This document shows positions 20,668-29,150 of a DNA stretch of 64,000 bases, piece after piece. Numbering within the stretch: the first letter of the stretch is position 1; each line of letters starts with the position of its first letter. Made by a program: the position numbers and the translations under genes. Origin of the DNA: DTU098 sp964498525 (GTDB lineage: Bacteria; Bacillota; Desulfotomaculia; Desulfotomaculales; Pelotomaculaceae); assembly GCA_964498525.1 (NCBI GenBank), contig CAZCGU010000005.1, positions 1-64,000 of the forward strand. Reading direction: 5' to 3'. Under the pieces are notes generated by a model that searched no databases, was not told where the DNA came from, and saw only the letters and a program-made list of their open reading frames with translations.

Positions 20668-20710
20668 GGGCCGTCTAGAAAACTTTAGAGGTTTTTAGAT
20701 GGCCCTTTTT
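20668..20710 (+). terminator. Terminator after ubiD1-subunit D
   Basis: GGGCCGTCTAGAAAAC (20668-20683) pairs with GTTTTTAGATGGCCC (20691-20705) with a few wobbles. A T-run to 20710 follows. Confidence 0.85.
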
Positions 20711-20829
20711 CCCAAAGCAGGTTTCTCAAAATAAATGATATGGGCAAGGAAGCATGAATCACCGCCCGGTGACAGCAATATTCCCTGTCCGGAATAAAAC
20801 CGCACAAACTGGCAGAACACCTGTTTTTG

Positions 20830-20866
20830 GCCGCGAAGGACAATGGCTGTTGCTGTCCTTCGCGGC
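20830..20866. repeat. Perfect 13-bp inverted repeat
   Basis: GCCGCGAAGGACA (20830-20842) and TGTCCTTCGCGGC (20854-20866) flank an 11-nt loop. There is no T-run, so this is not a standard terminator. It lies in a 720-nt spacer (20511-21228) that otherwise holds only the terminator at 20668 and the regulator's promoter region. Confidence 0.6.
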
Positions 20867-21192
20867 GGAGAACGATGACAGCATGGATTTTTACCTTTCT
20901 TACATTGACAAGCAAAAATCTACCCGGTACTGCAAGAAATAATAACGCCATACCCCAACACAACATATTGCAAGTATTCACAATACTATGAATAATGCCT
21001 TTGGAATACCAGAGGTTGGGATATGGCCTGAAGATCCAGGAATATGGATTATGAGTAGTGGATAATGCTTAACACCTGCGATATTGGTTCAGATTGGTGC
21101 AAAACCATGTTGTAATGGGTTTGGTCAGCTTTATATTTAAAAATACTCTTAAAGTTTCTGACATTGTTTAAAATTTTAAAGTTTATTAATGA

Positions 21193-21198
21193 TATAAT
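21193..21198 (+). promoter_or_regulatory. -10 element upstream of the V4R/PucR-type regulator
   Basis: TATAAT in an AT-rich stretch, about 31 nt before the predicted start codon. No good -35 at 16-18 bp is seen, suggesting an activated or weak promoter. Confidence 0.45.
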
Positions 21199-21228
21199 GG
21201 TTTTAGATTTAGTTAGCTTTGGATCTGT

Positions 21229-23181
21229 TTGGGGGTGGATCTAATTAATATCCGGGAAATGCATGTGGAAACAATGCTAAAACTGCAGGCCGGCTTGGGC
21301 AAAAATTACTTCAAGGATAAACGTGTGCTAATTCTTAACGCCAAAGCTATGGGAATTCTGCGTAAGGATCTGATTTATACCCTGGGGATAGAAAAAGCTA
21401 AAGGATTCTTGATTCGCTTCGGTTTTAACAACGGTTATCAGGATTTTAAAAATACTATGAAAAATCTTCACCGGGACGAAAAAAATGATAGATACCAAAT
21501 GGCCATAAACTTCCATAGGTTTATTGGTATGGCCAACGTAACCCCTAGTCTGCGCCACCGGGAGGACACCGGTCCTGACTGGACCTGCGAGGGAACCTGG
21601 CATGATTCCTACGAGTCGGAACACCACCTCAAGCATTTTGGTTCCGCTGCTGAACCGGTTTGCTGGACGCTGGTTGGTTACGCCAGTGGGATCATGTCGG
21701 CTTTGTTTGGTGAAAGGGTGATTATAAAAGAAGTATCTTGCACTGCCATGGGTGACCAATGCTGCCGTTATGTCGGCAAGAAATTGTCCGATTGGGGCAA
21801 GGAGATTACCCCCGAGCTGCAGTATTACCATGGAACCACCCTGGGCCAGGGGACGGAGTGGCCGCATACCAGTATTCAAGAGCAAAATGAGGCTTTAAAA
21901 CAATCACTCGCCGTTCACGAACAGCTGACCAGGATGGTTTTAAACGGTGAAGAAATATCAGCAATTACAAGTATGGTAGGAAGGGTCATGGGAGCAACAG
22001 TAATTGTGGAGGACCGGTCTTTTCAGCCGGTTGCCTATTATTCACCCACTAGCTCAGAGAAAAACAATCTCGCGGCCCAGGCGCCTTTTGCCACCAAAGA
22101 TATCGTCGGCGACTGGCGTTTGCGCCACCTGGTCACCACCTTAATCCAGGAAAAAAAGCCTGTAAGGTTCCCGGCGGAACTTACTAAAAAAACAGTTTCC
22201 CAATTCATCTACCCCATCGAAATTAAACAGGACGTTCTGGGCTATGTCAGTATTTTTAAACCCGTCTATAATCTCACCGAGCATGAAAAGGTGACCATGG
22301 AATATATGAATGCTGTTCTTGCCCTCAAAATGATGCAGGACCGTACTGTGGCTAAAACGGAAACCCGTTTAATAGGTGATTACGTTGTTGAATTAATCGA
22401 GGGCAGCTACAAGTCCGAAGCTTCCATTGTGGAAAGGGCGCGCTGCATAGGACACAATCTTAAACTGCCCCATCAGGTACTTGTAATTGAACTGGATCAC
22501 ACCAGGGTAAGTTCACCACAACGGCCCGGGCGGGGTGAAAACCGGGTTCCAGCCCTAAAGGAACAAATTCGCGACGCGATTAACAGGGAGCTTAATATAC
22601 ACAACAAAATCGGTACGGTGGCAATCAGCAACGATAGAATTATTGTCCTGGCAGCCCTGGGGAAGAACGGAACCCCCGCCGCAACTACCCAGTTGGCCAG
22701 GAACATGCAAAAGATGATTGCCGGGCAGTTTCCCGTCACCGTTTCCATTGGTATCGGCCGGGTTTGTTATAAACCTGGAGATTTCAGCCTGTCTTACCAG
22801 GAAGCCCAGTGGTCGCTGAAAGTAATCAAAGGATTAAACCAGGATAGCATGGTTATTTGTTTCGGCAGTTTGGGCACGTTCGGTCTCCTTTTTAACGCCG
22901 CCAACGAGCAAGACCTGCTTGCTTTCATGCAGGATCAGCTGGGTGCTTTGTTGGAATACGACACCAAGTACAGTAGTCAACTTGTGGAGTCCCTGCACCA
23001 TTATTTTAGCTGCAACAGTAATATTAAAGAAGCCGCCAGGGTATCAGCCGTGACCATGAGCGGCTTTAAATATCGCCTGAGGAAAATCTGTGAAGTAGGC
23101 AACTTTACCCTGAAAGAACCAAACAAAAGATTCGATTTGCAGTTGGCCTTAAAAATATGGTGTCTAATCAAAGGCAATTGA
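21229..23181 (+). CDS. Chimeric regulator: XylR_N + V4R sensor, PucR/CdaR-type HTH output
   Basis: Residues about 14-115 match the XylR_N activator domain (KDKRVLILNAKAMGILRKDL, LIRFGFNNGYQDF). Residues about 140-190 match V4R, with the Cys-rich CTAMGDQCCRYVG ending in DW. Together these form the aromatic-effector sensor of XylR/DmpR/PoxR. The usual sigma-54 AAA+ and Fis-type HTH are absent. Instead a linker (about 215-240) leads to a GAF/PucR-like region and a C-terminal PucR-type HTH (about 585-645; SNIKEAARVSAVTMSGFKYRLRKI). It probably senses phenolics and controls the flanking decarboxylase genes. The start is uncertain: TTG 21229 has no good ribosome-binding site, and GTG 21235 or ATG 21259 are possible. 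Confidence 0.82.
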   Translation: MGVDLINIREMHVETMLKLQAGLGKNYFKDKRVLILNAKAMGILRKDLIYTLGIEKAKGFLIRFGFNNGYQDFKNTMKNLHRDEKNDRYQMAINFHRFIGMANVTPSLRHREDTGPDWTCEGTWHDSYESEHHLKHFGSAAEPVCWTLVGYASGIMSALFGERVIIKEVSCTAMGDQCCRYVGKKLSDWGKEITPELQYYHGTTLGQGTEWPHTSIQEQNEALKQSLAVHEQLTRMVLNGEEISAITSMVGRVMGATVIVEDRSFQPVAYYSPTSSEKNNLAAQAPFATKDIVGDWRLRHLVTTLIQEKKPVRFPAELTKKTVSQFIYPIEIKQDVLGYVSIFKPVYNLTEHEKVTMEYMNAVLALKMMQDRTVAKTETRLIGDYVVELIEGSYKSEASIVERARCIGHNLKLPHQVLVIELDHTRVSSPQRPGRGENRVPALKEQIRDAINRELNIHNKIGTVAISNDRIIVLAALGKNGTPAATTQLARNMQKMIAGQFPVTVSIGIGRVCYKPGDFSLSYQEAQWSLKVIKGLNQDSMVICFGSLGTFGLLFNAANEQDLLAFMQDQLGALLEYDTKYSSQLVESLHHYFSCNSNIKEAARVSAVTMSGFKYRLRKICEVGNFTLKEPNKRFDLQLALKIWCLIKGN

Positions 23182-23271
23182 AAACAGTTCGGCCAGGGAA
23201 TTAAAGCGGCCCCAAAATAAGAAAAAGGGAGTATCTTCATCGGCCCATAATAACAGGTGGAGGTATAAGTT

Positions 23272-23796
23272 TTGAAAGAATATGTAGTTCTTGTGGATGA
23301 AAAGGATCGCGTGGTTGGAACTGCTGAAAAGATTGACGCCCATAGGAATCCAAGGCTGCACCGGGCATTTTCCATCTTTATTTTTAACTCCGGGGATGAA
23401 TTGTTGATCCAACGGCGGGCCGGGGGGAAGTATCATTGTCCGGGCCTGTGGGCTAATACCTGCTGCGGGCATCCGCGGCCCGGGGAATCCCTGGACGCGG
23501 CTGTACATAGGAGACTGCGGGAAGAAATGGGTTTCGACACAGAGATGGAGGAAGTATTTTCATTCATTTACGAAGCTGAGTTCGAAAATGGTTTAACGGA
23601 AAAGGAATACGATCACGTTTTTAGAGGGAAATGGGATGGTACGCCAAAGGTTAACCCGGAAGAGGTGGCAAATTACAGGTGGGTGTCCAGGGGTTTTTTA
23701 GCGGAAGATATTAAGAAGAATCCGCAAATCTACGCAGCCTGGTTTAAAATCGCCTGGGGAACCATGGTAAATAAAATGGGAAGCGGCGCCCTTTAA
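23272..23796 (+). CDS. idi: Isopentenyl-diphosphate isomerase, type 1
   Basis: A 174-residue Nudix-fold enzyme interconverting IPP and DMAPP. The Nudix-like segment RPGESLDAAVHRRLREEMGF, the catalytic Cys in TCCGHP, and the Glu region YEAEF..GLTEKEYDHVF mark the type 1 isomerase. TTG 23272 follows GGTGGAGG. Most MEP-pathway bacteria get both isomers from IspH, so idi is usually dispensable. Its placement between two UbiX/UbiD sets suggests it supplies dimethylallyl units for prFMN synthesis. That link is inferred from context. Confidence 0.92.
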   Translation: MKEYVVLVDEKDRVVGTAEKIDAHRNPRLHRAFSIFIFNSGDELLIQRRAGGKYHCPGLWANTCCGHPRPGESLDAAVHRRLREEMGFDTEMEEVFSFIYEAEFENGLTEKEYDHVFRGKWDGTPKVNPEEVANYRWVSRGFLAEDIKKNPQIYAAWFKIAWGTMVNKMGSGAL

Positions 23797-23964
23797 GAAA
23801 CAACCTTTGGCCCCGGCCCGGGCATCATTTGCCAGTCTAATTTGGTTAAGATATTGGACAGACATAGGGTTAATTGTTTTTAGTAAACCCGGCATGGCCT
23901 CAATTTTCACAAAATGCAACTATTATTGCTTGCCACACCGCTCCTATGGGGGAAGTCCCTTGGT

Positions 23965-24022
23965 GGGCGCTCCAATATAAAGCAGTACAACTGGTGTTGC
24001 TTTATATTAGGGCGCTCTTTTA
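23965..24022 (+). terminator. Long hairpin after idi
   Basis: A near-perfect ~20-bp inverted repeat (23965-23984 against 23998-24017) with GGGCGC outer and AATATAAAGCA inner arms, followed by TTTTAT. It lies 170 nt after idi inside a 550-nt spacer. It is either a terminator or a mobile-element-derived hairpin. Confidence 0.55.
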
Positions 24023-24208
24023 TATTATTATGAAAAGTAATTTACTATTAGATTAGTATATAATATAATAAAAGGGTCAGTAATGTTAAGGAATTACTAA
24101 CTTTTTTGGATCAGAATTAACTTATTCAAATGAGGAATATGAATAGCTGAATATGCTGATTTAGCTGACTTTTGTTGCATCTTTATTTGATTTTCAATTT
24201 TTTTGGCT

Positions 24209-24231
24209 GGAATATGCGTTGACGGTATTCC
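24209..24231. promoter_or_regulatory. Dyad upstream of the LysR gene
   Basis: GGAATA-N11-TATTCC (24209-24231), a size typical of LysR-type operators, 115 nt upstream of the lysR gene. A TTGACG lies inside it. No binding evidence. Confidence 0.35.
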
Positions 24232-24346
24232 GCTCATGGCATGGTGTGATCAATAACTTGAGTCGGGGACTGTCAGGGGGGAGCGTGGGGTAGTTATTAA
24301 AAAGCAACGGATGTAGGTTTCCAAAAAGACTGCAGGAGGGATATTG

Positions 24347-25321
24347 ATGGAAATGCATCAGTTGGAATACGTCCTGGCTGTAGCAAAGTATCATAATTTC
24401 ACACGCGCTTCGGAGGCACTTAAGACATCCCAATCTTCACTTTCCCAGCAAATCATCAAATTGGAAAACGAGCTGGGAATCAGTTTATTTGTTAGAACAA
24501 CACGTTCTGTACAGCTCAGTCCGGCGGGGGAAGAGTTCGTCAAACACGCCAAGCGAATAATGTTGGAAGTAATTGAAGCCCGCCGGTGCATCCATGAGTA
24601 TACATCCTTCGAAAAAGGCAACCTGACAGTGGGAATAATACCGGTAATCGGGCATTACCGTTTACCCAACCTGCTCTCATCATATCAGAAAAACTTTCCC
24701 AGAGTGACACTAAGACTTCTGGAAAGACAATGCAATGAACTCATACCCATGTTAAATTCCCGTGAAATTGACGTCGCTTTTGTCCATCAGATCATTGATG
24801 ATCCCAATTTACAGTTTAACCCCCTGGTGACCGATCAAATGGTTATTGTGACCAGCGAACGGCATCCCTTTGCTGCCAGGAAAACAGTAAATATCGAGGA
24901 ATTGCAAACTGAAAATTTCATTGTGCCCCCTCCTACTTCAGGCTACAACCGTGATTTCCAGAAAGCTTGCCAATCTGCAGACTTTGAACCCCGGATTATC
25001 CTGACCTGTTCTGCAGTTAAAACTATTCTTGGTTTGGTCCGTGAGGACATCGGTATCGCGGCGCTGCCATCCGGTGTTGCCTCAATGGATTGGGGGTTTG
25101 GCACCAAGAATTTATTGCTGAGACCCAGAATCGATTCAATTATATTTCTGGCAACAAGAAATAAAGACTTATACCCAACATTAAAAGCCTTTATTAAATT
25201 TACCTCCAAATGGAGCCAGAAACAAACCGACCAGGATGATTTCAAATTCATACCCTTTAAAATAGCTGCCTCGGGCCAAAATTTAAAGCCTCTGCCTATT
25301 AAAACCCAGGATGGGCAGTGA
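24347..25321 (+). CDS. LysR-family transcriptional regulator
   Basis: A 324-residue LysR protein. The N-terminal winged HTH (residues 1-60) shows HQLEYVLAVAKYHNFTRAS and SQSSLSQQIIKLENELG. The C-terminal part is the periplasmic-binding-protein-like effector domain. ATG 24347 is preferred to TTG 24344, as AGGAGGG ends 7 nt upstream. It lies between idi and the minus-strand ubiX copy 2 and converges with the latter. LysR regulators often control aromatic decarboxylase genes, for example bsdA beside bsdBCD in B. subtilis, so control of one or both sets is likely. Confidence 0.9.
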   Translation: MEMHQLEYVLAVAKYHNFTRASEALKTSQSSLSQQIIKLENELGISLFVRTTRSVQLSPAGEEFVKHAKRIMLEVIEARRCIHEYTSFEKGNLTVGIIPVIGHYRLPNLLSSYQKNFPRVTLRLLERQCNELIPMLNSREIDVAFVHQIIDDPNLQFNPLVTDQMVIVTSERHPFAARKTVNIEELQTENFIVPPPTSGYNRDFQKACQSADFEPRIILTCSAVKTILGLVREDIGIAALPSGVASMDWGFGTKNLLLRPRIDSIIFLATRNKDLYPTLKAFIKFTSKWSQKQTDQDDFKFIPFKIAASGQNLKPLPIKTQDGQ

Positions 25322-25479
25322 GATTGTTCAGAACCCGCCAGGCTGATACAAGGATGCGGTATTCAGACATTTCCTGGTCCGGGCAGTATGATTCCCGCCC
25401 GGATACCTTGCCGGCCTTCGTACGGTTTGCCGGAAAACCCGGTTTGCAATAAAAATAGGCTGTCCGGGGGCGTCTGCTG

Positions 25480-26034
25480 TCAGCCATTCCATCTCCTGCC
25501 GTTTACCTGCTTGATCCCGAATTGGTCAAGTAACTTCATAACATGATGGCTTATTAAATCCTCGATATTCCTGGGATGATTATAAAAAGCCGGCATCGGC
25601 GGAACTATTTTTACTCCCATATCCGCAAGTTGCAGCATGTTTCTCAGATGGATGGGGCTTAAGGGGGTTTCCCTCGGGCATATAACCAGTTTTCTTCCTT
25701 CCTTGATCATTACATCTGCTGATCTGGAAATAAGATTTTCACAGTAGCCGTTGGCAATGGAACTCAAGGTCTTCATGCTGCAGGGGATCACGATCATACC
25801 GTCGGTGATAAAGGAGCCGCTGGAGGTTTTAGCCCCCATGTTTTTATTATCATATACCGCCGCAGACAGGTTTTCCAAATAATCCACTGAGTAGTTGGCT
25901 TCCAGTTTAAGATTGACCTTGGCCCAGTGGCTTATGATCAGGTGCGTTTTGACGTCTTTTTCCTTTAAGGCTTCCAATAATCTTACAGCGTAAATCGATC
26001 CCGTCGCACCAGTAATTCCTACGACAATTTCCAT
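25480..26034 (-). CDS. UbiX-family flavin prenyltransferase (subunit B), copy 2
   Basis: A 184-residue paralogue of the copy at 16907. It has VGITGATGSIYAVRLLEAL, IPCSMKTLSSIANGYCENLI, and the PRETPLSPIHLRNML and PPMPAFYNHP segments. It would make prFMN for the adjacent UbiD copy 2. ATG 26034 follows AAGGGGT. It lies downstream of ubiD2 and subunit D2 on the same strand but 411 nt away, so co-transcription is uncertain. Confidence 0.91.
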   Translation of the reverse strand: MEIVVGITGATGSIYAVRLLEALKEKDVKTHLIISHWAKVNLKLEANYSVDYLENLSAAVYDNKNMGAKTSSGSFITDGMIVIPCSMKTLSSIANGYCENLISRSADVMIKEGRKLVICPRETPLSPIHLRNMLQLADMGVKIVPPMPAFYNHPRNIEDLISHHVMKLLDQFGIKQVNGRRWNG

Positions 26035-26445
26035 TTAATTACCCCTTCTAAAATGATAAGAAAGCTATTTAATGGACAGCGGCGCCGGATATTCAATCTT
26101 TCCCGCACCAGCTTACTAAATCGTCCCGCTCAGCCCTGGCTTGTACAAGTTGCTGTGGATTTCCCGGCAAATCACAATAGCCGCCTGAGCCAACTTGCAT
26201 AATAAAATGCCGGACGGCCAATCTCTTTTTCCCGGATCAACGGTCAAGGTTAATATGGATGGAGCGGCGCAGGTGCGCGCGGGACTCAGGAAAGCCCGGG
26301 CGTGTGCATACCGCCGGACCATGGGGTCCAGGGCGGAGACAACAAGTCCGCCCCGGAACTAGCAGATACCGCCTTTTGCCCATGGTTTTGCTTTTTGAGC
26401 CGCAGGTAACACGCCGTGTTCTTACGGCTTTAAAGCAATCCCGGT
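26035..26445 (-). other. 411-nt spacer between subunit D2 and ubiX2
   Basis: No gene seen. It has GC-rich dyads, for example near 26325-26345, but no clear terminator or promoter by eye. Confidence 0.35.
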
Positions 26446-26673
26446 TTACTTTTTGAGAGGAGGAACCGGGGAAAACACCGGGATGTTTTCAATTTCCACA
26501 CCGGCCAACTGGAACCAGGGGTCTCTTTTTTCAGGTTCGATTACTTCTGGTTCCTCGGTTGAACGCCAGACAAAATTACACCGGTTGCAAACAAATACCT
26601 CCCAGGCTTTGCTTTGGTCGGGCGCTTCAGCCACTTTAGCGGCGTTATCTGTTAAACAGCGGACACATTTCAT
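26446..26673 (-). CDS. Hydroxyarylic acid decarboxylase small subunit D, copy 2
   Basis: A 75-residue zinc-ribbon protein closely matching copy 1: CVRCL at the start, CNRCNFVWR in the middle, RDPWFQL near the end and a VPPLKK C-terminus. The second ATG (26673) is chosen; the first in-frame ATG, at 26682, directly abuts the AAAGGAG site with no spacing. It follows ubiD copy 2 after 22 nt, so the two are one operon. Confidence 0.87.
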   Translation of the reverse strand: MKCVRCLTDNAAKVAEAPDQSKAWEVFVCNRCNFVWRSTEEPEVIEPEKRDPWFQLAGVEIENIPVFSPVPPLKK

Positions 26674-26695
26674 GCTGTGCATCTCCTTTCGTGCT

Positions 26696-28129
26696 TTATC
26701 TGGCAGCAGCCTTTTGCAATTCTACAAGAATCTTTTGATACGGTTCCGACTCAGGAATGCTGTCCACCATCCGTACTTCCCTGGAGATTTCAGGGGCGGT
26801 GGGAGTTGTTGCGTCAATGATCAGCTTGCCGCCGATTCCCGGAGGCTCGGAGCATGGATCAAGAGGCATGCCCGGCGTATTGGGGATTACAATTACATCT
26901 TTTTGAGGCCGCACCCTTGTAGATAAAGCCCACATGACCTGGACCAGGTTAAAGGGGTCCACATCTCCGTCTACAAGTATAATATTTTTGGCGTAACTGG
27001 TGCCGTGGGGGGTAGAGGCCAGTCTCATGCCCACCGTCTTGGCGTAGGCGCCAAAACGGTTGTCCGTGGCGACGATGATGGTAAGGCCGTGTTGATAAAT
27101 GGCATTGACTGCTTTTACTTCCGGCATGGTTTCTCTTAACTGGAAGTAAAGGGTGGCGCTTGTATTAAGTCCAATCAGGGTATCATGTTCCGTCCAGGGA
27201 CGACCCACGTACAGGTTTTCGAAAATCGGGTTCTTGCGGGTGGTAACGGCATTCAACTTAATTCTGAACTGGCGCCGGGAACCTGAATAACTTCCCGGAA
27301 ACTCACCGAAGGGGCCTTCCACGAAACGTCCCCTTGGTACGAATTCGCCCTCCAGCACAATTTCCGTATAGGCCGGGATGTCCAGATTAGCTGCAAGTGT
27401 CTTGGTTAAAATCTGGGGCGCCCCCATAAAGGCCGCCGCGTATTTGTATTCGGACTGGTCATACTGCAGGGGCGCGCTGGCCATCAGACTAATCACCGGG
27501 TGAACGCCAAGGCATACCGCTACGGGCAGTGCCTTGCCCATTTCTTCCGCCTTGCGCAAGTGGATTCCCCCGTCGTGGAAGGGCAGCACCTGGATTCCCA
27601 GGGTGTCAGGCCCCTGGACCTGGACCCGATACATTCCCACGTTTTGCTTGTCAATATTATCCGGTTCTTCCGGATCCCTGGTAACAACCGAAGCCTTGGA
27701 AAAGTAAAAGCCGGCGTCGTATTTGTTGACCCGGAATAGCGGGAGGATTTCGTACAGATTAATATCCTCGGTGATTTTTACTTCCTGGCAGGGCGCGTCT
27801 TTAATCCATTTAAGCTCGCCGTCACTGCCGCCGGCCCAGCGTCTGGCAAATTCAAAGAACTGATCTTTAAGTGGAGTGTCCTTGTCCATTCCCAGCATAA
27901 CGGCGTTGTTTGCCCAGGTGCCCAGGACGTTGATGGCCAGGCGTTTGCCTTTATAGCCCTTGATGTTTTCGAGCAGCACAGCCGGACCTGTATTTCCCGC
28001 TGCTATATCCACGGCTGCCCGCCCGATCCGCCGGATATCCGGTTCAGGCATAACCTCATCGGTGTAATGAACCAGCTGTCCCGCTTTCTCCAACTTTTCT
28101 AAAAACCCGCGCAGGCTTTTTCCTTCCAT
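26696..28129 (-). CDS. UbiD-family prFMN decarboxylase (subunit C), copy 2
   Basis: A 477-residue paralogue of the 18815 gene. The catalytic Arg lies in VGMYRVQVQ and the Glu pair in EGPFGEFPGSYSG. The cofactor region FSKASVVTRDP and the C-terminal PNTPGMPLDPCSEPPG are conserved. ATG 28129 follows AAAAAGGAGT. It probably acts on a different aromatic acid, or runs under different conditions, from copy 1. The substrate cannot be deduced here. With D2 it forms a C-D unit on the minus strand; LpdD diverges from it. Confidence 0.92.
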   Translation of the reverse strand: MEGKSLRGFLEKLEKAGQLVHYTDEVMPEPDIRRIGRAAVDIAAGNTGPAVLLENIKGYKGKRLAINVLGTWANNAVMLGMDKDTPLKDQFFEFARRWAGGSDGELKWIKDAPCQEVKITEDINLYEILPLFRVNKYDAGFYFSKASVVTRDPEEPDNIDKQNVGMYRVQVQGPDTLGIQVLPFHDGGIHLRKAEEMGKALPVAVCLGVHPVISLMASAPLQYDQSEYKYAAAFMGAPQILTKTLAANLDIPAYTEIVLEGEFVPRGRFVEGPFGEFPGSYSGSRRQFRIKLNAVTTRKNPIFENLYVGRPWTEHDTLIGLNTSATLYFQLRETMPEVKAVNAIYQHGLTIIVATDNRFGAYAKTVGMRLASTPHGTSYAKNIILVDGDVDPFNLVQVMWALSTRVRPQKDVIVIPNTPGMPLDPCSEPPGIGGKLIIDATTPTAPEISREVRMVDSIPESEPYQKILVELQKAAAR

Positions 28130-28763
28130 ATGTCGCCACTCCTTTTTTTACAGACTTCACTTTCTTTTAAAACATTCACTTTTGGATTCACTTTTCTTAA
28201 AACATACTAATTTTTCTAGTCTCCTTGCTTTTTAATCTGATAGCCTCACTCCTTTGATGCTCGTTTTGGGACAAATGCCTATAAAGATTTTTGCGAACAC
28301 CAGACCCTTGCATGGTCCCTCCTGTAGCAGTTTTCACGCGTAATAATAAGATTAACCGGGAAGGCCATAAATTAATACAAGGTTACACAGAAGGTTGTTT
28401 TAGGTGCTTATTTCTATTATAATATTAACACCAGTTAATGAAAAAAATGAAATATATGCTTACGATAGTATTATCGTTACTGGATATTAATCAAGCGCTG
28501 CAAAAGCGGAGAAATTATCCTCTGGAAAGGGTTCTTTGCGCGCAACTACTTCACCGTATACTACTATTTAATATACGAATATGTTCAATAAAATTCCCTG
28601 ACCTATCATTATCCATAAACTGCAAGAGAAGGTTTTTGGCGCCGGGTTTGCCGGATACACAAAAACAAAGTAAAATATTAACCGGAAGGTGACGGCCATA
28701 TCCATGGCAAGGGCAGGAAAGCGGAAGTTTCTAAAAAAATCTAACACCGGGAGCTGAAAACAC
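28130..28763 (+). other. 634-nt divergent spacer between ubiD2 and lpdD-like gene
   Basis: No convincing gene. A rightward promoter lies at 28395-28423 (separate entry). The left part carries T-rich stretches upstream of ubiD2 but no clear leftward -35/-10 pair. The rightward transcript would have a leader of about 330 nt. Confidence 0.4.
28395..28423 (+). promoter_or_regulatory. Promoter toward the lpdD-like gene
   Basis: TTGTTT (28395-28400) and TATAAT (28418-28423) with exactly 17 bp between. Confidence 0.55.
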
Positions 28764-29150
28764 GTGGGTATTATTGAAGTGCAGAAAAAATCCGATGGTT
28801 TAAATGTTATTTTACAAGCAGCGGCCATGGGCAGGGATTGGAGTGTGGTTATTACGGGGGGGGAAATCCCCCATCTAGGCGCCGTGGCCCTGGGTGTTCC
28901 GCGCCCCAGTCTTAAGGACCCCGGGCGTATCAGTGCCACGGTTTCCGTATTGACCCTGACCGGACACAAAGAAGATGAAATTGCCCGTCCGGCAGCCCTT
29001 TTTCTGGCAAGCAGCCTCAAGGCGCCGGTGGTTGTTTCCTGTGGAATTCACAACGATCGGATCGAGCCCGGAGCTATCCGGCGGTTTGCTGAATTGGTGC
29101 AGGAGGGTTTAAATGATCTGGTTCAGGCCTGTAACCGGGAGCATGGGTAG
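28764..29150 (+). CDS. LpdD-like prenylated-flavin chaperone
   Basis: A 128-residue protein matching my recollection of the LpdD family: GGEIPHLGAVALGVPRPSL, SATVSVLTLTGHKEDEIARP and VVVSCGIHNDRI. LpdD accompanies the gallate decarboxylase LpdBC in lactobacilli, and the family is described as a prFMN-associated chaperone or factor. GTG 28764 follows GGGAGCTG. Its presence next to UbiD copy 2 completes a set of prFMN-handling proteins. The identification rests on motif memory, not a search. Confidence 0.75.
   Translation: MGIIEVQKKSDGLNVILQAAAMGRDWSVVITGGEIPHLGAVALGVPRPSLKDPGRISATVSVLTLTGHKEDEIARPAALFLASSLKAPVVVSCGIHNDRIEPGAIRRFAELVQEGLNDLVQACNREHG

Noticed and set aside
20754..20942. 62-codon ORF after the first subunit D gene
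   Set aside because: It spans the perfect inverted repeat, lacks a ribosome-binding site and matches nothing I know.
26535..26545. GGTTCGA-like tRNA T-loop
   Set aside because: It lies inside the second subunit D gene and no cloverleaf can be drawn; no tRNA or rRNA genes were found in the window.
28438..28692. 84-codon ORF upstream of the lpdD-like gene
   Set aside because: Odd composition and no Shine-Dalgarno site; more likely leader RNA.
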